Shown here piece by piece: positions 9,357-16,777 of a DNA stretch of 64,000 nucleotides. The stretch spans positions 1,533,001 through 1,597,000 of the forward strand of contig NZ_JACHMI010000001.1 of assembly GCF_014207985.1 (NCBI RefSeq), in the 5' to 3' direction. Position 1 is the stretch's first letter; every line of letters starts with the position of its first letter. The notes beneath the pieces were generated by a model that was not told the origin of the DNA, did no database searches, and was given only the letters and a program-made list of their open reading frames with translations. Source of the stretch: Nonomuraea rubra (GTDB lineage Bacteria; Actinomycetota; Actinomycetes; Streptosporangiales; Streptosporangiaceae). Made by a program: the position numbers and the translations under genes.

Positions 9357-9740
9357 CTACGGGCGGCGGCTGCCGGGCGGGACGACCTGGAGCGCGGCCT
9401 CCAGGGCGGTGGCCTCCTCCGGGGTGAGGCGTTCGAGGAAGTGGACCAGGGTGGCGGCCTGGTTGCCGCTGGCGGCCAGCGCGTGCCGCATCAGCTCGGC
9501 CGTGTACGCCTCCTTCGTGGCCACCGGCTCGTAGACGTAGGCCCGGCCGACCGGCTCGCGCCGCAGCAGGCCCTTGGTGTGCAGCTTGTCCATCACGGTC
9601 ATGACCGTGGTGTAGGCGATCTCGCGCTCCGTACGGAGGTCCTCGAGCACGTCACGGACGGAGGCGGGCCTGCGGTAGGACCACATCCTGTCCATGATCG
9701 TGGCTTCGAGCTCTCCGAGCGGGCGCTTCATGCCCCACAT
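9357..9740 (-). CDS. BlaI/MecI/CopY-family transcriptional repressor
   Basis: Winged-helix repressor of the penicillinase-repressor family (127 aa). The core LGELEATIMDRMW, the TTVMTVMDKLHTKGLLRR recognition region and the GRAYVYEP wing match the family. These proteins dimerise on TACA/TGTA-type palindromes and are usually inactivated by a partner M56 (BlaR) protease. No M56 gene lies beside it here. The start is uncertain: ATG at 9740 (M-W-G-M-K-R) or ATG at 9731 (M-K-R-P), neither with a good ribosome site. Targets are unknown; catalase is next downstream on the same strand. Confidence 0.85.
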   Translation of the reverse strand: MWGMKRPLGELEATIMDRMWSYRRPASVRDVLEDLRTEREIAYTTVMTVMDKLHTKGLLRREPVGRAYVYEPVATKEAYTAELMRHALAASGNQAATLVHFLERLTPEEATALEAALQVVPPGSRRP

Positions 9741-9786
9741 GGTAAGGGCTGAGCCCCGCCCGGCCCTCTGCGCCGATCGGGGCGGA

Positions 9787-10833
9787 TTACTCGGAGCCGC
9801 CCTCGGGGGCGATCCTGGCCATCCAGGCCGCGGCCTCGCCGGCCGGCAGGATCCGTTCCAGCCGGATGGTGCCCGGCATCATGGGGTAGCGCCTGCCGGG
9901 GCTCCACGACCGGGCGTACGGCGGCGGGTCGAGGACGACGACCCGTACCCCGTCCAGCTTGGGGACGTCGGCGGGCACGCCCTCGTTCCAGATCCACTTG
10001 CCGTAGGCGTCCACCAGGTTGAACTGGCCGTGGACCGGGCCGTCCTCCGGGTCCACGTCGCCGTCGGAGGCGGCCATGACCCAGCCGGGGTCCGGCTGCA
10101 CGCCCTCGATCAGCCCGTGGTCTTCCGGGCCGCTCACCACGTCGGCCAGCAGGGTGTGGAGCTGGAAGTTGTCGCCGATCCCGCCGATGACGACCTCGTA
10201 GCCGCGGCCGGTCTCACGGTGCAGGACGATCAGGTGCTCGTCCTCCAGCACCGCGAGCAGGCCGGCCAGCCACTCCAGGTCGTCGCGGTCGCCGGACACC
10301 GCCGACAGGGCCGCCACCAGGCGCTCGCGGCCGGGCAGTGCGGCCCGCAGCTTCGGGGAGAGCTGCAGGATGGACAGGATCGGCATGTGCGCCATGTAGA
10401 CGCTCGCCCACGCGTCGGCCAGCTCGAACGCCTCGTGCTCCGGCAGGCCGGTCAGGCGTCCGGCCGTGTTCCGCAGCCAGTCGGGATCGTCGTCGTCGGG
10501 CTCGGGCGGCGCCTCGCCGGTGGCGGACCGCCAGGCCGCGGCGAACGCGGCCGACTGCTCCAGCAGCCCGGTGAGCTGGCCGACCAGGGGCTCGGCCAGC
10601 GGGGCCGGGTCGGCGCCGCGCTCGGCCAGCGCGCCGGCCACGATGCCCAGGCGGGCGCCGATGCCGGGCGGCACCAGGTCGAAGACCTCGCCGAAGCGGG
10701 CCGCCACGGCCGACAGGGTCGCCTCGTCGGCGTCCTCCGTGGCGGCGTAGAGCTGCGAGGCGTGGCCGAACAGCCGGTCGGGGTCACGGTCGGCGGCCGC
10801 CTGGAAGAGCGCGTCGAGATGGTGATCAAGCAT
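9787..10833 (-). CDS. Uncharacterised actinobacterial protein
   Basis: A 348-aa soluble, acidic protein that I do not recognise. The first 170 residues look helical (Leu/Ala-rich, with a DDDD stretch near residue 115). The C-terminal half looks mixed alpha/beta, with VVIGGIGDNFQLHTLLADV, a GPVHGQFNLVDAYGKWIW block and a proline-rich DPPPYARSW segment. There is no signal peptide, membrane helix or known catalytic motif. It sits between the BlaI-type repressor and the sugar-kinase gene, all on the minus strand but with gaps of about 40 bases and no coupling. It is most likely a real gene: length, codon use and a lack of competing frames support it. Confidence 0.65.
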   Translation of the reverse strand: MLDHHLDALFQAAADRDPDRLFGHASQLYAATEDADEATLSAVAARFGEVFDLVPPGIGARLGIVAGALAERGADPAPLAEPLVGQLTGLLEQSAAFAAAWRSATGEAPPEPDDDDPDWLRNTAGRLTGLPEHEAFELADAWASVYMAHMPILSILQLSPKLRAALPGRERLVAALSAVSGDRDDLEWLAGLLAVLEDEHLIVLHRETGRGYEVVIGGIGDNFQLHTLLADVVSGPEDHGLIEGVQPDPGWVMAASDGDVDPEDGPVHGQFNLVDAYGKWIWNEGVPADVPKLDGVRVVVLDPPPYARSWSPGRRYPMMPGTIRLERILPAGEAAAWMARIAPEGGSE

Positions 10834-10873
10834 TCCGGCAGGCTACGACATATCAGGGCGTGGCGTGCGGCGA

Positions 10874-11818
10874 TCAGCGGCTGACGCCGTCGGCGGGGCG
10901 GCGGAGCAGGTCGAGGTCGCCGCGGCGCGGCAGGCTCTCCCAGTCGCCCTGGCTGGTGACGGCGAAAGCGCCCGCCGCGCACGCCGTGGCCAGCCGCTGC
11001 TCGGGCTCCGCCCCCGCCAGCCAGTCGGCCAGCCAGCCGGCCGCGAAGGCGTCTCCCGCGCCCACCGAGTCGACCTCCGTCACCCGGTACGGCTCCGCCC
11101 GCAGCACCACGCCGCCGGACAGCTCCATCGCCCCCTCGGCACCGAACTTGATCAGCACGTGCCGCGGCCCCAGCCGCGCCAGCGCCCCGGCCAGCGCCTC
11201 GGCCCCCTCGACGTCGGCGATCAGCCGGCCCTCCGCCTCGGTCGCGAACAGCACGTCCACCTCGCCGACCACCTCCCGCAGCCACGCCCCGGCCTCCTCG
11301 GGCGTCCACAACGCGCGCCGGTAGTTGACGTCGAGCGAGACGGTCACCCCGGCGGAGCGCGCCACGGAGATCGCGTGGTGGACGGCCTCCCGCGCCGACT
11401 CCGACAGCGCGGGCGTGATGGCGGAGACGTGCAGCAGCCGGGCCGAGCGGATGAGCTCCGGGTCGAGATCGGCGGCGGTGAGCCGGGAGCCCGCGCTGTC
11501 CCTGCGGTAGTACCGCACGTCGATGAGGTCGGCCGTGCGCCTGCCCTTGATCATCAGCCCGGTGGGCGCGCCCGGATCGGGGATCGCGCGCGCGTGCACG
11601 CCCTCGCCCGCCAGCGTGGCCCTGATCAGGTCGCCGAACTCGTCGGCCCCCACCCTGCCGATCCACGTCACGTCGTGGCCGAGCCGGGCCACGCCGATCG
11701 CGACGTTCGACTCGGCGCCGCCCAGGCCCAGGTCGAAGTCGCGGGCGAAGCGCAGCGGGCCCGTGCGGCGGGCGGCGAACAGGGCCATGGTCTCGCCGAA
11801 GGTCACCAGCTCAGTCAT
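10874..11818 (-). CDS. PfkB-family sugar kinase, probably 2-keto-3-deoxygluconate kinase
   Basis: Ribokinase-like enzyme (314 aa) that would phosphorylate an imported or intermediate sugar. The N-terminal LVTFGETMALF and GGAESNVAIGVARLG blocks and the C-terminal PfkB signature DSVGAGDAFAAGW, with its catalytic aspartate, are intact. The GGAESNVA and RYYR segments resemble 2-keto-3-deoxygluconate kinases more than ribokinase or fructokinase, but substrate assignment is inference. Its ATG overlaps the TGA of the IclR gene (ATGA at 11815-11818), so the two are co-translated. The divergent sugar ABC transporter is the probable source of its substrate. Confidence 0.85.
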   Translation of the reverse strand: MTELVTFGETMALFAARRTGPLRFARDFDLGLGGAESNVAIGVARLGHDVTWIGRVGADEFGDLIRATLAGEGVHARAIPDPGAPTGLMIKGRRTADLIDVRYYRRDSAGSRLTAADLDPELIRSARLLHVSAITPALSESAREAVHHAISVARSAGVTVSLDVNYRRALWTPEEAGAWLREVVGEVDVLFATEAEGRLIADVEGAEALAGALARLGPRHVLIKFGAEGAMELSGGVVLRAEPYRVTEVDSVGAGDAFAAGWLADWLAGAEPEQRLATACAAGAFAVTSQGDWESLPRRGDLDLLRRPADGVSR

Positions 11819-12570
11819 CGGCTCGTGCTACCCAGCTTTCTCGAAATGCGCGCCGCCGCCCCGGCCACCAGCGGCCCCAGCTCCCGTACCCGCGCGGCGG
11901 TGATGCGCGAGGTGAGGCCGGAGACGGAGATGGCCGCGGCGACGGCGTCGTGGTGGTTGAAGATCGGCGCCGCGACGCAGCGCACCTCGGGTTCGTTCTC
12001 GCGGTCGTCCACGGCGTAGCCGCGGCGCCTGATGTGCGCCAGCTCCGCGCGCAGCCGGTCGGCGTCGATGATCGTGTGCCTGGTCCTGGGCTCCAGGGCC
12101 AGCTCGGCCAGCAGCTCCTCGGGCAGCCAGGCCAGGATGGCCTTGCCGACGGCGGTGGAGTGCAGGGGGCCGCGGCTGCCGATGCGCGAGGCCATGCGCA
12201 CGTTCGCCTCGTTCTCCACCTTGTCGATGTAGACGACGTGCGGGTGGTCGTGGACGACCAGGTGCACGGTCTCGCGCACCTCGCTCATCAGCCGGTGCGA
12301 CTCCTCGGCCGCCACGGCGCGCAGGTTGAGCGTGGCGAGGTAGGCCTGCCCGAGCCTGAGCGTGCCGTGGCCCAGGCGGTAGACGCCCGTCCTGCGGTCG
12401 CGGTCGAGCAGCTTGGCCTCGACGAGCGGCACGGTCAGCCGCAGCACCGTGCTCTTGGACAGGCCGACCGCCTCGGCGAGCTGGGTGAGCGTCAGGCCCG
12501 AGTGCTCGCGTACGTGGTCGAGCACGGTCAGCGCACGCCTGAGCGAGGCGGACTGGTTGCGTTCCTGCAC
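11815..12570 (-). CDS. IclR-family transcriptional regulator
   Basis: Local regulator of the sugar kinase and divergent sugar transporter. The N-terminal winged helix (ASLRRALTVLDHV, LTQLAEAVGLSKSTVLRL) precedes the IclR effector-binding domain (HSTAVGKAILAWLPEE, RRRGYAVDDRENEPEVRCVAAPIF). The frame is open to an ATG at 12618, but that ATG overlaps the palindrome at 12609-12627. GGTAGGGTGG just upstream of the GTG at 12570 makes V-Q-E-R-N-Q the more likely N-terminus (251 aa). It is coupled to the kinase by ATGA. The effector is probably a sugar acid or keto-sugar acid. Confidence 0.88.
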   Translation of the reverse strand: MQERNQSASLRRALTVLDHVREHSGLTLTQLAEAVGLSKSTVLRLTVPLVEAKLLDRDRRTGVYRLGHGTLRLGQAYLATLNLRAVAAEESHRLMSEVRETVHLVVHDHPHVVYIDKVENEANVRMASRIGSRGPLHSTAVGKAILAWLPEELLAELALEPRTRHTIIDADRLRAELAHIRRRGYAVDDRENEPEVRCVAAPIFNHHDAVAAAISVSGLTSRITAARVRELGPLVAGAAARISRKLGSTSR

Positions 12571-12608
12571 GTGGACCACCCTACCGGCGAATCCTTTTTG
12601 CAACATGC

Positions 12609-12627
12609 TGTTGTGCATTGCACAACA
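12609..12627. promoter_or_regulatory. Perfect 9-1-9 palindrome, probable IclR operator
   Basis: TGTTGTGCA and TGCACAACA flank a central T with no mismatch. The site lies 38 bases upstream of the chosen IclR start and 61 bases upstream of the transporter start, so one regulator could control both directions. Extra half sites (TTGCAAC to the left and CAACG to the right) may extend it. Confidence 0.65.
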
Positions 12628-12688
12628 ACGTGCGGGAGTGCTTTCCGTGCCGCGCGGGGCTTTCTAGGGTCGCGCTCGGGAGGTAATA

Positions 12689-13933
12689 GTGAAGTTTCTT
12701 AACTATGTTGCCGCCGGCGCCGCCCTGCTCGCGCTGGCCGCCTGCGCCCCCTCGACCGCCCCCGCTTCCGGCGGCGCCGACGAGAAGACCGGCACGCTGC
12801 GCGTCTGGCTCTTCGACGAGCCGAACCGCGCCCCCAAGGAGCGGGTCGTCGGCGAGGCCGTCAAGGAGTTCACCGCCGCGCACGCCGGCGTCCAGGTCGA
12901 GGTGACCTACATCCCGACCACGCCGGCCAGGCACGAGAAGTTCAAGGGCGCCTTCAACGACCCGGCCAGCTCGCCCGACGTGGCCGAGTACGGCAACACC
13001 GACCTGGCCGAGTACGCCGCCGCCGGCGGGTTCGCCGAGCTCGCCCTCCCGGCCCAGGACCTGACGCCCGACCTGGTCGAGTCGGCCACCGTGAACGGAA
13101 AGCAGTACGGCCTGCCCTGGTTCATCGGCGTCCGCGCCCTGTACTACCGAACCGACGTCTTCGACGAGCTGAAGCTGGAGCCGCCGTCGTCGATCGCCGA
13201 GCTGACCGAGACCGCCCGGACGATCCGCGCGAAGAAGCCCGGCCTGTACGGCATCGCCGTCGGCGGCGAGTACACCTTCGGCGCCCTGCCCTTCGTCTGG
13301 GACGCCGGCGGCGACATCACCGCCCTCGACTCCCCGGCCTCGCGCAAGGGCGTCAAGGCGTACACGGACCTGCTGAAGGACGACATCTGCCCGCCCCAGT
13401 CCTGCGTGTCGCTCACCGGAGGCAAGACCGTCGAGCTGTTCGCGAGCGGCAAGGCCGCGATGGGCATCCTGGGCAACTTCAACCGCTCGGCCGTGGACGC
13501 CGGGGCGGCGGCGGGCAAGTACGCGGTCGTCCCGCTGCCCGGCTCGGCCGAGGGCTCGATCGCGCCGGCCTTCGCCGGGGGCAACAACCTGGGCGTCATG
13601 AGGCACGCCAGGCACCGCACGCTGGCCGTGGAGTTCGTCGAGCTGCTGGGCGGCAAGGCGTACCAGGCCAAGATGTACGAGGCCATGGGCAACCTGCCGA
13701 CGCTCACTTCCGCGCGGGACGAGCTGGCGGCCAGGGACCCGTTCCTGAAGCCGTTCCTCGACACGGTCGCCAGGGGCACGAAGTTCGTGCCGATCGACCC
13801 CGCCTGGGTGAAGATCGACAACGGCAAGGTCATCCCCACGATGCTGCAGAAGATCGCCACCGGCCAGGCCACCGTGGACGCCGCCACCACCGAGGCGGCC
13901 GCCGCCGTCAAGACGGCCTTCGGCCGCTCGTGA
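12689..13933 (+). CDS. Sugar ABC transporter substrate-binding lipoprotein
   Basis: Family 1 extracellular solute-binding protein (414 aa) for a carbohydrate importer. The N-terminus has a short signal peptide and lipobox LAAC with the lipidated cysteine at residue 19. The body has the features of maltose/oligosaccharide-binding proteins (LRVWLFDEPN, SPDVAEYGNTDLAEYAAAGGFAEL, FASGKAAMGILGNF). GGGAGG is 5 bases before the GTG start. It begins an operon with two permeases whose genes overlap by GTGA and ATGA. There is no ATPase gene, so a shared MsiK-type ATPase elsewhere is expected. Confidence 0.93.
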   Translation: MKFLNYVAAGAALLALAACAPSTAPASGGADEKTGTLRVWLFDEPNRAPKERVVGEAVKEFTAAHAGVQVEVTYIPTTPARHEKFKGAFNDPASSPDVAEYGNTDLAEYAAAGGFAELALPAQDLTPDLVESATVNGKQYGLPWFIGVRALYYRTDVFDELKLEPPSSIAELTETARTIRAKKPGLYGIAVGGEYTFGALPFVWDAGGDITALDSPASRKGVKAYTDLLKDDICPPQSCVSLTGGKTVELFASGKAAMGILGNFNRSAVDAGAAAGKYAVVPLPGSAEGSIAPAFAGGNNLGVMRHARHRTLAVEFVELLGGKAYQAKMYEAMGNLPTLTSARDELAARDPFLKPFLDTVARGTKFVPIDPAWVKIDNGKVIPTMLQKIATGQATVDAATTEAAAAVKTAFGRS

Positions 13934-14811
13934 GAGCCCGGTCCGGCCGCCGGCCGTGGCTCTACCTGCTGCCCGCCGCGGCCGTGCTCGTGCCGCTGTT
14001 CGGCTACCCGCTCTACATGCTGGGCCTGCTGTCGGTCTTCGACTACCGGCAGGCCCAGGTCAGCGGCGGGCAGCCGAGCACGTTCGTCGGGTTCGGGAAC
14101 TACGCGACGCTGCTGGGCGACGGCCGGTTCTGGGAGGTGCTGCTGCAGACCATCGGGTTCGCGGCGGCGCTGGTGCTGGCCACGCTGGCGGTCGGGGCGG
14201 CACTGGCGGTGCTGCTGACCCGCACGGGGCCGCTGCCGAGGGCCGCGCTGTCGCTGGCCGCGCTGGGCGCCTGGGCGGCGCCCGCGATGACCGGCTCGAC
14301 CGTGTGGATGTTCCTGTTCGACGCCGATCTCGGGCTGGTCAACCAGGTGCTCGGGCTGGACGGCTTCAACTGGTTCTACGACCGGTGGGTCACCTTCCTG
14401 GTGGTCGGGGCGACGATCGTGTGGCACTCGTTCCCGCTGGTCATGCTCACGCTGTACGCGGGCATCCAGGCCATCCCCGGCTCGGTGCTGGAGGCGGCGG
14501 CGCTCGACGGAGCCTCGGCCTGGCACACGTTCTGGAGGGTGATCGTGCCGATGTTGCGGCCCCTGGTCACCATCGTCGTCATCCAGTCGGTGATCTGGGA
14601 CTTCAAGGTGTTCACCCAGATCTACGTGATGACCAACGGCGGCGGCGTCGCCGGGCAGAACACCGTGCTGAACGTCTACGCCTACCAGACCGCGTTCGGC
14701 TCCTCCGAGTACGGGCTCGGCTCGGCCATCGCCGTGGTCATGACGCTCGTGCTGCTCGTGTTCACCCTGCTCTACATCCGGGCGCTGCATCGCGGAGGGG
14801 AACGGCTATGA
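13930..14811 (+). CDS. Sugar ABC transporter permease, MalF type
   Basis: Integral membrane permease (293 aa) of the CUT1 class. It has an N-terminal cytoplasmic basic segment, six predicted helices and the EAA loop (VLEAAALDGASAWHTFWRVIVPML) through which it contacts the ATPase. The GTG start overlaps the stop of the binding-protein gene (GTGA, 13930-13933), and its stop overlaps the next start (ATGA, 14808-14811). It should form a heterodimer with the next permease. Confidence 0.93.
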   Translation: MRARSGRRPWLYLLPAAAVLVPLFGYPLYMLGLLSVFDYRQAQVSGGQPSTFVGFGNYATLLGDGRFWEVLLQTIGFAAALVLATLAVGAALAVLLTRTGPLPRAALSLAALGAWAAPAMTGSTVWMFLFDADLGLVNQVLGLDGFNWFYDRWVTFLVVGATIVWHSFPLVMLTLYAGIQAIPGSVLEAAALDGASAWHTFWRVIVPMLRPLVTIVVIQSVIWDFKVFTQIYVMTNGGGVAGQNTVLNVYAYQTAFGSSEYGLGSAIAVVMTLVLLVFTLLYIRALHRGGERL

Positions 14812-15623
14812 GGAGAATCGTCCCCAACACGGTGGCCTGCGTGGTCGCGTTCCTGACCGCGTTCCCGCTGTACTGGATGGTGCTGTCGGCGCTCAAGCCC
14901 GACGGCGAGATCCAGTCGCTGGACGTCAGGCTGTGGACGCTCCACCCGACCCTGGACAACTTCGTCCGGGTGCTGACCGGGGAGGGTTTCGGGCGGTACC
15001 TGCTCAACAGCGCGGGCGTGGCGCTGAGCGTGGTCGTGCTGTCGGCCGCGGTGGCGTTCCTCGCGGCCGTGGCGGTGACCAGGTTCCGGTTCCGGTTCAG
15101 GACGACCGTGCTGATCATGTTCCTGATCGCGCAGATGGTGCCGGTCGAGGCGCTGACGATCCCGCTCTTCTTCGTGGTGCGGGACCTGGGGCTGCTGAAC
15201 ACGCTGGCCTCGCTGGTCGTCGTGCAGCTCGCGTTCACGCTGCCGTTCGCGATCTGGATGATGCGCGGGTTCGTCGCCGCCGTACCCGAGGCGCTGGAGG
15301 AGGCGGCGATGATCGACGGGGCCGGGCGGGCGACCGTGCTGTGGCGGATCCTGTTCCCGCTGGTCGCGCCCGGCCTGGTGGCGACCAGCGTGTTCTCCTT
15401 CATCACCGCCTGGAACGACTTCGTCTTCGCCAGGACCTTCATCATCTCCGCCAAGGACAACCAGACCCTGCCCGCGGCGCTGCTCGTCTTCTTCAAGCCG
15501 GACGAGAACGACTGGGGCGGGATCATGGCCGCCTCGACGCTGATGACGATCCCGGTGCTGATCTTCTTCGTGGCCGTGCAGCGGCGGCTGGTGTCAGGGC
15601 TTGGAGGGGCGGTCAAGGATTGA
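14808..15623 (+). CDS. Sugar ABC transporter permease, MalG type
   Basis: Second CUT1 permease (271 aa) with six predicted helices and an EAA loop (ALEEAAMIDGAGRATVLWRILFPL). The segment ITAWNDFVFA is typical of MalG relatives. It is the last gene of the sugar-transport operon; its final 30 bases overlap the 3' end of the convergent HTH_42 gene, so read-through from either side would make antisense RNA to the other. Confidence 0.93.
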   Translation: MRRIVPNTVACVVAFLTAFPLYWMVLSALKPDGEIQSLDVRLWTLHPTLDNFVRVLTGEGFGRYLLNSAGVALSVVVLSAAVAFLAAVAVTRFRFRFRTTVLIMFLIAQMVPVEALTIPLFFVVRDLGLLNTLASLVVVQLAFTLPFAIWMMRGFVAAVPEALEEAAMIDGAGRATVLWRILFPLVAPGLVATSVFSFITAWNDFVFARTFIISAKDNQTLPAALLVFFKPDENDWGGIMAASTLMTIPVLIFFVAVQRRLVSGLGGAVKD

Positions 15624-16694
15624 GATGTCGTGCTCGTCACCCGGGGCCAGGAACTCCAGCAGCCGCCGGCCCTCCTCCTCGACCTCGTCCAGGACCTTGA
15701 TCGGCTCCCACTGGTGCACGTTGAGGGTGGAGACGCCCCTGGCCCTGGTGACCGTCCAGTCGCCGGCCGTGACGCCGTCGACCAGGATCGCGCGGGGCAT
15801 GACGTTCGTGCCCATGAAGCCCTGGAGCGCCGCCGCCCCGGTCTCGGTGATCGCCCTGGAACGGTCGGCGTAGGAGAGGAAGAGGTTGTCGAAGTCGTAC
15901 ATGAGCCGTACCGGGGCGGGCACGTCCTCGCCGGGCCTGGGCGCGTCCGGCAGGTCGTACAGGGTCCTGCCGGCCTCGTCCCTGAACCTGACCAGGTCCA
16001 TCGGCTCGACCACCTCGGCCAGCCGGGTCAGCCCCGACCACGTCTGCACGTCCTGCACCGACGCGGGACCGAACGCGGCCAGGTAACGCCGCACCAGCTC
16101 CGCCGGCGTCATCGGCGGCACGTCGAACCCGATCCAGGACTCCGCGCTCGTGTGGGCGATCGGCCCGCTCTTCCCCCACACGCCGCGCGGCGGCACCTGG
16201 ACGAGCGGCACCAGGCACCGCACGCCCTGGCCCAGCGCGTGCGGGTCGTTGCCCGGCCAGCGCTCGGCCAGCGCCCGCCCCAGGTCGGCGAACGTCATCG
16301 GCCGTTCCTCCAGCAGCGCCCGCCCCGCCGCCGCCAGCTCGTCGAGGTCCACCCCCGCCAGCCGCTTGCCGAACGTCGTGCGGGTCATCCGCTCGGTCAC
16401 CACCTGCAGCAGCGGCCGCATGGCCAGGCAGTCGCGGGCGGAGACCAGGTGGATGGTGGAGCGCTGCAGCGCGATGCGGACGAGCCCGCGCGAGAGCAGC
16501 AGCTCCGCCGCGTCGGCGGGCTGGAAGCCCGCGATGCGGTTCCACAGGCCGGTGTACCAGGTGTGCGGGGTCTGCGCCTGCAGCCCGCCGAGGTCCTCGA
16601 CGACCTCGATCACGGTACGGCCGGTGCGGCGCAGCAGGTGCTGCCGCTCCAGCGTGGCCCGGTTGAGCGCCCTGCGGCTGATGAGGGGATCCAT
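15594..16694 (-). CDS. HTH_42-family protein, AlkZ/YcaQ-like DNA glycosylase candidate
   Basis: Member of the winged-helix HTH_42 family (366 aa, normal length). Characterised relatives (AlkZ, YcaQ/AlkX) are DNA glycosylases that unhook interstrand crosslinks or remove bulky alkylated purines, and AlkZ relies on a Gln-x-Gln motif. Here a Q-A-Q triplet is present at residues 39-41 in GGLQAQTPHTWY, the expected position, followed by the family segment ALQRSTIHLVSARD. The start is the ATG at 16694, before M-D-P-L-I-S; no good ribosome site is visible. Its last 30 bases overlap the convergent permease gene. Activity is inferred from family and motif only. Confidence 0.8.
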   Translation of the reverse strand: MDPLISRRALNRATLERQHLLRRTGRTVIEVVEDLGGLQAQTPHTWYTGLWNRIAGFQPADAAELLLSRGLVRIALQRSTIHLVSARDCLAMRPLLQVVTERMTRTTFGKRLAGVDLDELAAAGRALLEERPMTFADLGRALAERWPGNDPHALGQGVRCLVPLVQVPPRGVWGKSGPIAHTSAESWIGFDVPPMTPAELVRRYLAAFGPASVQDVQTWSGLTRLAEVVEPMDLVRFRDEAGRTLYDLPDAPRPGEDVPAPVRLMYDFDNLFLSYADRSRAITETGAAALQGFMGTNVMPRAILVDGVTAGDWTVTRARGVSTLNVHQWEPIKVLDEVEEEGRRLLEFLAPGDEHDISILDRPSKP

Positions 16695-16707
16695 GACAGT
16701 AAAGGTA

Positions 16708-16744
16708 GGGGCTATTGCGGCCGGTCCCGGGCCGCAATAGCCCC
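16708..16744. terminator. Perfect 15-bp inverted repeat, likely terminator of the protease operon
   Basis: GGGGCTATTGCGGCC and GGCCGCAATAGCCCC flank a 7-base loop. It lies 34 bases beyond the stop of the C11 protease gene and 14 bases upstream of the next gene's start. A second small hairpin (GCCGGCG-GAA-CGCCGGC, 16751-16767) sits between it and the protease stop. Neither is followed by a T run in the minus direction, as is common for actinobacterial terminators. Confidence 0.5.
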
Positions 16745-16777
16745 AGCGACGCCGGCGGAACGCCGGCATGTGGCCTC

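Noticed and set aside
9357..9740. BlaI-type gene as part of a beta-lactam resistance locus
   Set aside because: No M56 protease or beta-lactamase gene is adjacent.
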